64,000 bases of DNA from Heracleum sosnowskyi (Eukaryota; Streptophyta; Magnoliopsida; Apiales; Apiaceae): the NCBI GenBank assembly GCA_030848705.1, contig JAUIZM010000024.1:1302001-1366000 (forward strand). Reading direction: 5' to 3'. Positions 27,151-36,600 of the stretch are shown piece after piece (the first letter of the stretch is position 1; the number at the start of each line of letters is the position of its first letter). The notes under the pieces are model-generated. The model did not search any database. It worked only from the letters and a program-made list of their open reading frames with translations, and was not told where the DNA came from. A program made the translations under genes and the position numbers.

Positions 27151-27251
27151 CTAAAAAGCCTTGTAGAAACATCACCAGTATTATTAACATCTTCAGTGGC
27201 CGTTTTCCTTGGCAAAGGAGCAAACCCTCCAAATAAACCCCAAAATTCTCC
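27151..27251 (-). pseudogene. Villin exon piece, FWGLFGGFAPLPRK
   Basis: On the minus strand this reads ETGEFWGLFGGFAPLPRK, then TATEDVNNTGDVSTRLFR, and meets a GTACTA donor at 27150-27149. The FGG-APLPRK signature is typical of the segment joining villin domains. An in-frame TGA lies just upstream, so either the acceptor is very near 27251 or the 5' part of the exon is lost. Confidence 0.85.
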
Positions 27252-27470
27252 AGTTTCAGAACATCAGAATAGCCTTTGGCTAAGAATATACGACTGAAGT
27301 AATAATCAAATAGGCAGAACCAACATATGTATACATACACACACGAACTATAAGTTCACAATTAAAAACTGAAGATGGAAAATCACTTACGGGTGATGAA
27401 CCAAACCTTTGAGCAAGGGCTCTAGATCTGTTTAAAAGAAGTAAAATAGAAAATTAACATCCGGGCCTTG
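27252..27470. other. CACTA interior, boundary between villin fragment and 174-bp array
   Basis: 27258-27290 is the second copy of the 33-bp stretch seen at 24561-24593. On the minus strand 27429-27390 reads RSRALAQRFGSSP before a GTAAGTG donor, an exon-like patch that might be a further upstream exon of the captured gene; the family match is too weak to assert. Confidence 0.45.
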
Positions 27471-28890
27471 AAAAGATGCGGCACAACCGGGCCTTGTTAT
27501 TTTTTGATTATTTTTTCCCAACACTAGAATGAGTACTGATTAACATCCGTACGGTTGGATCGTCGAAGAAATCATTTAAAAAAAATATTCAGTGAATCTG
27601 ACACATGTCCCGTTCCCAAAAGTAGTAGTGTTCCAACGTTTTTGAAAAGATGCGGCACAACCGGGCCTTGTTATTTTTTGATTATTTTTTCCCAACACTA
27701 GAATGAGTACTGATTAACATCCGTACGGTTGGATCGTCGAAGAAATCATTTAAAAAAAATATTCAGTGAATCTGACACGTGTCTCGTTCCCAAAAGTAGT
27801 AGTGTTCCAACGTTTTTGAAAAGATGCGGCACAACCGGGCCTTGTTATTTTTTGATTATTTTTTCCCAACACTAGAATGAGTACTGATTAACATCCGTAC
27901 GGTTGGATCGTCGAAGAAATCATTTAAAAAAAATATTCAGTGAATCTGACACGTGTCTCGTTCCCAAAATTAGTAGTGTTCCAACGTTTTTGAAAAGATG
28001 CGGCACAACCGGGCCTTGTTATTTTTTGATTATTTTTTCCCAACACTAGAATGAGTACTGATTAATATCCGTACGGTTGGATCGTCGAAGAAATCATTTA
28101 AAAAAAATATTCAGTGAATCTGACACGTGTCCCGTTCCCAAAAGTAGTAGTGTTCCAACGTTTTTGAAAAGATGCGGCACAACCGGGCCTTGTTATTTTT
28201 TGATTATTTTTTCCCAACACTAGAATGAGTACTGATTAACATCCGTACGGTTGGATCGTCGAATAAATCATTTAAAAAAAATATTCAGTGAATCTGACAC
28301 GTGTCCCGTTCCCAAAAGTAGTAGTGTTCCAACGTTTTTGAAAAGATGCGGCACAACCGGGCCTTGTTATTTTTTGATTATTTTTTCCCAACACTAGAAT
28401 GAGTACTGATTAACATCCGTACGGTTGGATCGTCGAAGAAATCATTTAAAAAAAATATTCAGTGAATCTGACACGTGTCTCGTTCCCAAAAGTAGTAGTG
28501 TTCCAACGTTTTTGAAAAGATGCGGCACAACCGGGCCTTGTTATTTTTTGATTATTTTTTCCCAACACTAGAATGAGTACTGATTAACATCCGTACGGTT
28601 GGATCGTCGAAGAAATCATTTAAAAAAAATATTCAGTGAATCTGACACGTGTCTCGTTCCCAAAATTAGTAGTGTTCCAACGTTTTTGAAAAGATGCGGC
28701 ACAACCGGGCCTTGTTATTTTTTGATTATTTTTTCCCAACACTAGAATGAGTACTGATTAACATCCGTACGGTTGGATCGTCGAAGAAATCATTTAAAAA
28801 AAATATTCAGTGAATCTGACACGTGTCTCGTTCCCAAAAGTAGTAGTGTTCCAACGTTTTTGAAAAGATGCGGCACAACCGGACCTTGTA
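27471..28890. repeat. 174-bp tandem repeat, eight complete copies plus a partial ninth
   Basis: AAAAGATGCGGCACAACCGG starts at 27471, 27645, 27819, 27993, 28167, 28341, 28515, 28689 and 28863, an exact period of 174 bp. The last copy is cut off after about 28 bases (GGACCTTGTA). Copies differ at a few positions (ACATGTCCC, ACGTGTCCC or ACGTGTCTC; AAAAGTAG or AAAATTAG; one GAATAAATC). Copies two to three and six to seven share the same variants, so a four-copy block of 696 bp was probably duplicated. It is unrelated to the 182/177-bp satellite outside. Confidence 0.96.
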
Positions 28891-29016
28891 CGTTTTTGTC
28901 AAGTTCAATGTAGCGGCGTCTGTGTACAAGCCGATACAATGATTGTGGAGGGTAATGATAAAAATATTGAGCATGCTTCACAACTATTTTATGGTTTTTT
29001 TTTTAATTTTTTTAAC
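28891..29016. other. CACTA interior, no feature recognised
   Basis: This is a short AT-rich spacer after the 174-bp array. A 63-codon minus-strand ORF at 28790-28981 runs from the spacer back into the array and has no family resemblance. Confidence 0.4.
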
Positions 29017-29294
29017 TATGTTGTTAAGTATAATAACGAGGATAATACGAAAGTCTTAATATGATAAGAGAACTACAAACTATGATATCCGGCTTAATTA
29101 AGAATATTATCCTATAATTAAGTGTGTCAATTAAACATAAACTTTATTATTCAAACAAAGTTCACAATTAAAGTTTGTCACGAACGAGAAATTCAAAAAA
29201 AAAAAAAAAAGTCACACAACTGTTTTTAAGTTGTAAAACTGTTGTAGTAAAATCATTCAGACAACAGTTTATAAATAAAAAACCGTTGTGGTAA
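29017..29294 (+). repeat. 278-bp direct repeat, copy 1
   Basis: From TATGTTGTTAAGTATAATAA to AACCGTTGTGGTAA this is near-identical to 29673-29950, including a long A run and several subterminal ACAACNGTT motifs. Visible differences are only GTTTGTC/GTTTATC, AAGTTGTAAAACTG/AAGTTCCAAAACAG and possibly the A-run length. Confidence 0.95.
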
Positions 29295-29672
29295 TCACAC
29301 AACGATTTCTACAAAAAAACCGCCGTGGAAAGTAAAGTACAACAAAGGTTTATTCTTAAAAAAACCGTTGTGTGTTTTTTTTATAAAACTTTTGTTAATA
29401 CCTTTGCCTAACTTATTTTTTACACTTCTTTGAAGATACCGAACATGTTATTGATTGAAAATTTTATAAAATAATACTTATAATAATAGATTGTGCTTAG
29501 GGTTTTGTGGTTTAGGGGTTACGATTTAGGGGTTACGACTTAGGGGTTATGTTAGTTTACACACGAAATTATGTAAGTCATGTATAAGCGAGACTGTACG
29601 CCATTCCCGACTTGTATGTTTAGTAAATTGTGTGGTGTCCTTGGTCCGACAAAGAAAAATATGTACATTTTA
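29295..29672. repeat. CACTA right arm spacer with three GGGGTTACGA(TTTA)-type repeats
   Basis: 29295-29380 continues the ACAACGG/CCGTTGTG subterminal motifs. 29498-29550 holds TTAGGGTTTTGTGG and then three near-copies of a 14-bp unit TTTAGGGGTTACGA, which look like degenerate telomere repeats. No coding sequence was seen. Confidence 0.7.
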
Positions 29673-29950
29673 TATGTTGTTAAGTATAATAACGAGGATA
29701 ATACGAAAGTCTTAATATGATAAGAGAACTACAAACTATGATATCCGGCTTAATTAAGAATATTATCCTATAATTAAGTGTGTCAATTAAACATAAACTT
29801 TATTATTCAAACAAAGTTCACAATTAAAGTTTATCACGAACGAGAAATTCAAAAAAAAAAAAAAAAGTCACACAACTGTTTTTAAGTTCCAAAACAGTTG
29901 TAGTAAAATCATTCAGACAACAGTTTATAAATAAAAAACCGTTGTGGTAA
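29673..29950 (+). repeat. 278-bp direct repeat, copy 2
   Basis: This is the second copy of 29017-29294 at an offset of 656 bp. The near identity implies a recent duplication inside the CACTA right arm that took the intervening sequence along with it. Confidence 0.95.
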
Positions 29951-30650
29951 ACTACAGAATGTTCTTTGGTTGTTTGGTTTTGCCTTTGAAATTGCAAACT
30001 CTAGAATGTTCTTGTGAATTAGTGTTAATGTATGCAGTATTGATTGGTTTTGCCTTTGAAACTTTGGCAGGGGGTTTACTTCTTTATATTATTTTTTTTT
30101 AATTTTTTTAACTATCAGACAACGGTTTATGTAAGCTAAACAATTGTGTGACAGCAACATATTTAACAGCAAAAACCATTGTCTCTAAGATTTCAATTGG
30201 ACAACGGTATGCAGAAACTGTTGTGTGAATTAAGTATAGTCCACATACAAGAAAAACACTTGTCTGATTCTAACAACGGTTTACAAAACCATTGTCTGAA
30301 GTTTCTTCAGACAATGGTTTTGTAAACCGTTGTTAGAATCAGACAAGTGTTTATTCAAACTGTTGTGTGACATCCATTTAAGTAACAAAAAAAAAAAAAC
30401 ACTTGTCTGTTTTTAACAACGGTTTATGAAACACTTGTCTGACCTTTCTTCAGACAACGGTTTTATAATTCCGTTGTGTAAAGCCTCTGCTTTACTCCTT
30501 CTAATAGACAATGGTTTTAGAAACCGTTGTGGAAGTTCTTTCAGACAACAGACAGATTTTGCAAAAACAAAAACCGTTGTGTGAAAATTTCAAACAATGC
30601 TTTTACTGCCGACCGTTGTCTGATAAGTGTCGTCTGTTTCAGTTTTTCTT
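29951..30650. repeat. CACTA right subterminal repeat region
   Basis: ACAACGGTTT, AAACCGTTGTCTGA and related motifs recur in both orientations up to the right terminus, mirroring the left arm. A short repeated segment (GGTTTTGCCTTTGAAA) occurs near 29978 and 30044. The region contains the 99-bp hairpin at 30254-30352. Confidence 0.9.
30254..30352. repeat. Perfect inverted repeat, 48-bp arms, 3-bp loop
   Basis: The left arm is 30254-30301, the loop TTT 30302-30304 and the right arm 30305-30352. All 48 positions pair. The arms are built from subterminal motifs (CTTGTCTGATTCTAAC, ACGGTTTACAAAACC). Transcripts would fold into a hairpin of miRNA-precursor or siRNA-source size, and the DNA could extrude a cruciform; neither is shown here. 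Confidence 0.96.
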
Positions 30651-30656
30651 GTAGTG
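30632..30656 (-). repeat. CACTA right terminal inverted repeat
   Basis: Read on the minus strand it starts CACTACAAGAAAAACTG and ends ACAGAC, matching the left terminus at 22 of 25 positions. Confidence 0.94.
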
Positions 30657-30659
30657 AAT
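30657..30659. other. Target site duplication AAT, right copy
   Basis: AAT immediately follows TAGTG and is followed by AAAGCTTCACCTG, the start of a satellite A monomer. Confidence 0.94.
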
Positions 30660-33600
30660 AAAGCTTCACCTGATTTTCATTCATTTATTGAGAGTAACCC
30701 TAAATCCTAACAAGTCAATAACGAGGCTCACAAGTTTTATCCTTATTCTACATGTAAGTATCTAAGCTCCAAACAAATTTTATGTTTAAACAAGACAATA
30801 AAGAAGCTCTAAATTGATTACTTGTTGAATAAGTCGGGAATAAAGCTTTACGTGATTTTCATTCATTTATTGAGAGTAACCCTAAATCCTAACAAGTCAA
30901 TGACGAAGATCACAAGTTTTATCCTTATTCTACATGTAAGTATCTAAGCTCCAAACAAATTTTATGTTTAAACAAGACAATAAAGAAGCTCTAAATGGAT
31001 TACTTGTTGAATAAGTCGGGAATAAAGCTCTAAGTGGTTTGGATTGAGAGGAAACCCTAAAATCTAAAAAGTTGGTAATGTGTATATGAAATTAATTGCT
31101 TATTCAATAAGTAAATATCTAAGGGTAAATCAAGTTCATTTTTATTGAAAAAGTCAATAATGAAGCTCTAAATGAATTTCTTGTAAAATTAGTCAAGAAT
31201 AAAGCTTTACGTGATTTTCATTCATTTATTGAGAGTAACCCTAAATCCTAACAAGTCAATGACGAGGCTCACAAGTTTTATCCTTATTCTACATGTAAGT
31301 ATCTAAGCTCCAAGCAAATTTTATGTTTAAACAAGACAATAAAGAAGCTCTAAATTGATTACTTGTTGAATAAGTCGGGAATAAAGCTTCACCTGATTTT
31401 CATTCATTTATTGAGAGTAACCCTAAATCCTAACAAGTCAATAACGAGGCTCACAAGTTTTATCCTTATTCTACATGTAAGTATCTAAGCTCCAAACAAA
31501 TTTTATGTTTAAACAAGACAATAAAGAAGCTCTAAATTGATTACTTGTTGAATAAGTCGGGAATAAAGCTTTACGTGATTTTCATTCATTTATTGAGAGT
31601 AACCCTAAATCCTAACAAGTCAATGACGAAGATCACAAGTTTTATCCTTATTCTACATGTAAGTATCTAAGCTCCGAACAAATTTTATGTTTAAACAAGA
31701 CAATAAAGAAGCTCTAAATGGATTACTTGTTGAATAAGTCGGGAATAAAGCTCTAAGTGGTTTGGATTGAGAGGAAACCCTAAAATCTAAAAAGTTGGTA
31801 ATGTGTATATGAAATTAATTGCTTATTCAATAAGTAAATATCTAAGGGTAAATCAAGTTCATTTTTATTGAAAAAGTCAATAATGAAGCTCTAAATGAAT
31901 TTCTTGTAAAATTAGTCAAGAATAAAGCTTTACGTGATTTTCATTCATTTATTGAGAGTAACCCTAAATCCTAACAAGTCAATGACGAGGCTCACAAGTT
32001 TTATCCTTATTCTACATGTAAGTATCTAAGCTCCAAGCAAATTTTATGTTTAAACAAGACAATAAAGAAGCTCTAAATTGATTACTTGTTGAATAAGTCG
32101 GGAATAAAGCTTCACCTGATTTTCATTCATTTATTGAGAGAAACCCTAAATCCTAACAAGTCAATAACGAAGCTCACAAGTTTTATCCTTATTCTACATG
32201 TATGTATCTAAGCTCCAAACAAATTTTATGTTTAAACAAGACAATAAAGAAGCTCTAAATTGATTACTTGTTGAATAAGTCGGGAATAAAGCTTTACGTG
32301 ATTTTCATTCATTTATTGAGAGTACCCCTAAATCCTAACAAGTCAATGACGAAGATCACAAGTTTTATCCTTATTCTACATGTAAGTATCTAAGCTCCAA
32401 ACAGATTTTATGTTTAAACAAGACAATAAAGAAGCTCTAAATGGATTACTTGTTGAATAAGTCGGGAATAAAGCTCTAAGTGGTTTGGATTGAGAGGAAA
32501 CCCTAAAATCTAAAAAGTTGGTAATGTGTATATGAAATTAATTGCTTATTCAATAAGTAAATATCTAAGGGCAAATCAAGTTCATTTTTATTTAAAAAGT
32601 CAATAATGAAGCTCTAAATGAATTTCCTGTAAAATAAGTCAAGAATAAAGCTTTACGTGATTTTCATTCATTTATTGAGAGTAACCCTAAATCCTAACAA
32701 GTCAATGACGAGGCTCACAAGTTTTATCCTTATTCTACATGTAAGTATCTAAGCTCCAAACAAATTTTATGTTTAAACAAGACAATAAAGAAGCTCTAAA
32801 TTGATTACTTGTTGAATAAGTCGGGAATAAAGCTTTACGTGATTTTCATTCATTTATTGAGAGTAACCCTAAATCCTAACAAGTCAATGACGAAGCTCAC
32901 AAGTTTTATCCTTATTCTACATGTAAGTATCTAAGCTCCAAACAAATTTTATGTTAAAACAAGACAATAAAGAAGCTCTAAATGGATTACTTGTTGAATA
33001 AGTCGGGAATAAAGCTCTAAGTGGTTTGGATTGAGAGGAAACCCTAAAATCTAAAAAGTTGGTAATGTGTATATTAAATTAATTGCTTATTCAATAAGTA
33101 AATATTCAAGGGTAAATCAAGTTCATTTTTATTTAAAAAGTCAATAATGAAGCTCTAAATGAATTTCTTGTAAAATAAGTCAAGAATAAAGCTTTACGTG
33201 ATTTTCATTCATTTATTGAGAGTAACCCTAAATCCTAACAAGTCAATGACGAGGCTCACAAGTTTTATCCTTATTCTACATGTAAGTATCTAAGCTCCAA
33301 GCAAATTTTATGTTTAAACAAGACAATAAAGAAGCTCTAAATTGATTACTTGTTGAATAAGTCGGGAATAAAGCTTCACCTGATTTTCATTCATTTATTG
33401 AGAGTAACCCTAAATCCTAACAAGTCAATAACGAGGCTCACAAGTTTTATCCTTATTCTACATGTAAGTATCTAAGCTCCAAACAAATTTTATGTTTAAA
33501 CAAGACAATAAAGAAGCTCTAAATTGATTACTTGTTGAATAAGTCGGGAATAAAGCTTTACGTGATTTTCATTCATTTATTGAGAGTAACCCTAAATCCT

Positions 33601-36600
33601 AACAAGTCAATGACGAAGCTCACAAGTTTTATCCTTATTCTACATGTAAGTATCTAAGCTCCAAACAAATTTTATGTTAAAACAAGACAATAAAGAAGCT
33701 CTAAATGGATTACTTGTTGAATAAGTCGGGAATAAAGCTCTAAGTGGTTTGGATTGAGAGGAAACCCTAAAATCTAAAAAGTTGGTAATGTGTATATGAA
33801 ATTAATTGCTTATTCAATAAGTAAATATCTAAGGGTAAATCAAGTTCATTTTTATTTAAAAAGTCAATAATGAAGCTCTAAATGAATTTCTTGTAAAATA
33901 AGTCAAGAATAAAGCTTTACGTGATTTTCATTCATTTATTGAGAGTAACCCTAAATCCTAACAAGTCAATGACGAGGCTCACAAATTTTATCCTTATTCT
34001 ACATGTAAGTATCTAAGCTCCAAGCAAATTTTATGTTTAAACAAGACAATAAAGAAGCTCTAAATTGATTACTTGTTGAATAAGTCGGGAATAAAGCTTC
34101 ACCTGATTTTCATTCATTTATTGAGAGTAACCCTAAATCCTAACAAGTCAATAACGAGGCTCACAAGTTTTATCCTTATTCTACATGTAAGTATCTAAGC
34201 TCCAAACAAATTTTATGTTTAAACAAGACAATAAAGAAGCTCTAAATTGATTACTTGTTGAATAAGTCGGGAATAAAGCTCTAAGTGGTTTGGATTGAGA
34301 GGAAACCCTAAAATCTAAAAAGTTGGTAATGTGTATATGAAATTAATTGCTTATTCAATAAGTAAATATTCAAGGGTAAATCAAGTTCATTTTTATTTAA
34401 AAAGTCAATAATGAAGCTCTAAATGAATTTCTTGTAAAATAAGTCAAGAATAAAGCTTTATGTGATTTTCATTCATTTATTGAGAGAAACCCTAAATCCT
34501 AACAAGTCAATAACGAAGCTCACAAGTTTTATCCTTATTCTACATGTATGTATCTAAGCTCCAAACAAATTTTATGTTTAAACAAGACAATAAAGAAGCT
34601 CTAAATTGATTACTTGTTTAATAAGTCGGGAATAAAGCTTTACGTGATTTTCATTCATTTATTGAGAGTACCCCTAAATCCTAACAAGTCAATGACGAAG
34701 ATCACAAGTTTTATCCTTATTCTACATGTAAGTATCTAAGCTCCAAACAAATTTTATGTTTAAACAAGACAATAAAGAAGCTCTAAATGGATTACTTGTT
34801 GAATAAGTCGGGAATAAAGCTCTAAGTGGTTTGGATTGAGAGGAAACCCTAAAATCTAAAAAGTTGGTAATGTGTATATGAAATTAATTGCTTATTCAAT
34901 AAGTAAATATCTAAGGGCAAATCAAGTTCATTTTTATTTAAAAAGTCAATAATGAAGCTCTAAATGAATTTCCTGTAAAATAAGTCAAGAATAAAGCTTT
35001 ACGTGATTTTCATTCATTTATTGAGAGTAACCCTAAATCCTAACAAGTCAATGACGAGGCTCACAAGTTTTATCCTTATTCTACATGTAAGTATCTAAGC
35101 TCCAAACAAATTTTATGTTTAAACAAGACAATAAAGAAGCTCTAAATTGATTACTTGTTGAATAAGTCGGGAATAAAGCTTTACGTGATTTTCATTCATT
35201 TATTGAGAGTAACCCTAAATCCTAACAAGTCAATGACGAAGCTCACAAGTTTTATCCTTATTCTACATGTAAGTATCTAAGCTCCAAACAAATTTTATGT
35301 TAAAACAAGACAATAAAGAAGCTCTAAATGGATTACTTGTTGAATAAGTCGGGAATAAAGCTCTAAGTGGTTTGGATTGAGAGGAAACCCTAAAATCTAA
35401 AAAGTTGGTAATGTGTATATGAAATTAATTGCTTATTCAATAAGTAAATATTCAAGGGTAAATCAAGTTCATTTTTATTTAAAAAGTCAATAATGAAGCT
35501 CTAAATGAATTTCTTGTAAAATAAGTCAAGAATAAAGCTTTACGTGATTTTCATTCATTTATTGAGAGTAACCCTAAATCCTAACAAGTCAATGACGAGG
35601 CTCACAAGTTTTATCCTTATTCTACATGTAAGTATCTAAGCTCCAAGCAAATTTTATGTTTAAACAAGACAATAAAGAAGCTCTAAATTGATTACTTGTT
35701 GAATAAGTCGGGAATAAAGCTTCACCTGATTTTCATTCATTTATTGAGAGTAACCCTAAATCCTAACAAGTCAATAACGAGGCTCACAAGTTTTATCCTT
35801 ATTCTACATGTAAGTATCTAAGCTCCAAACAAATTTTATGTTTAAACAAGACAATAAAGAAGCTCTAAATTGATTACTTGTTGAATAAGTCGGGAATAAA
35901 GCTTTACGTGATTTTCATTCATTTATTGAGAGTAACCCTAAATCCTAACAAGTCAATGACGAAGCTCACAAGTTTTATCCTTATTCTACATGTAAGTATC
36001 TAAGCTCCAAACAAATTTTATGTTAAAACAAGACAATAAAGAAGCTCTAAATGGATTACTTGTTGAATAAGTCGGGAATAAAGCTCTAAGTGGTTTGGAT
36101 TGAGAGGAAACCCTAAAATCTAAAAAGTTGGTAATGTGTATATGAAATTAATTGCTTATTCAATAAGTAAATATCTAAGGGTAAATCAAGTTCATTTTTA
36201 TTTAAAAAGTCAATAATGAAGCTCTAAATGAATTTCTTGTAAAATAAGTCAAGAATAAAGCTTTACGTGATTTTCATTCATTTATTGAGAGTAACCCTAA
36301 ATCCTAACAAGTCAATGACGAGGCTCACAAGTTTTATCCTTATTCTACATGTAAGTATCTAAGCTCCAAGCAAATTTTATGTTTAAACAAGACAATAAAG
36401 AAGCTCTAAATTGATTACTTGTTGAATAAGTCGGGAATAAAGCTTCACCTGATTTTCATTCATTTATTGAGAGTAACCCTAAATCCTAACAAGTCAATAA
36501 CGAGGCTCACAAGTTTTATCCTTATTCTACATGTAAGTATCTAAGCTCCAAACAAATTTTATGTTTAAACAAGACAATAAAGAAGCTCTAAATTGATTAC

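Larger units (their letters stand above)
24683..27251 (-). pseudogene. Captured villin/gelsolin-family gene fragment (five exon pieces with introns)
   Basis: Villins bundle and sever actin filaments through repeated gelsolin domains. On the minus strand five pieces occur in the correct family order: 27251-27151 (FWGLFGGFAPLPRK), about 26815-26738 (EPVDVESLTREKLDTYKCYL), about 25430-25367 (TWPESTDVTVSEEGRGKVA), 25271-25171 (LLKRQGLNVKGLLK..IDCTGNLQ) and 24838-24683 (VWHVDVEGKTPL..KFYRGDCYIFQYTYPGES..GTWFGEQSVE). Exons three to five have GT donors, AG acceptors and compatible phases, so the join across the third and fourth exons reads through in frame. The exon expected between the second and third pieces (cysteine-glycine strand and the VIRVIEGFE-like segment) was not recognised. 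N-terminal, C-terminal and headpiece parts are absent. Retained introns mean the copy came from genomic DNA. It is a fragment and should not make a working villin. Confidence 0.87.
23599..30656. mobile_element. Non-autonomous CACTA (En/Spm) DNA transposon, 7,058 bp, with captured villin exons
   Basis: The element begins CACTACAAGAATAA and ends with the inverted partner TTTTTCTTGTAGTG. The two 25-bp termini match at 22 positions. It is flanked on both sides by AAT, and removing the element plus one AAT restores an uninterrupted satellite junction (GTCGGGAAT then AAAGCTTCACC). CACTA elements make 3-bp target duplications and carry subterminal motif arrays, and both are present. No transposase (TnpD- or TnpA-like) reading frame is visible, so movement would need proteins supplied in trans. 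Internal cargo includes villin exon pieces, a 174-bp tandem repeat, a 278-bp duplication and a long hairpin. Confidence 0.96.

Noticed and set aside
28790..28981. 63-codon minus-strand ORF at the end of the 174-bp array
   Set aside because: It is half made of tandem-repeat sequence and has no family resemblance.
29498..29550. True interstitial telomere array
   Set aside because: Only three degenerate 14-bp units; not a run of TTTAGGG heptamers.
23599..30656. CACTA element as autonomous
   Set aside because: No transposase-like frame of useful length is present on either strand; the longest frames are about 100 codons and lie over other features.
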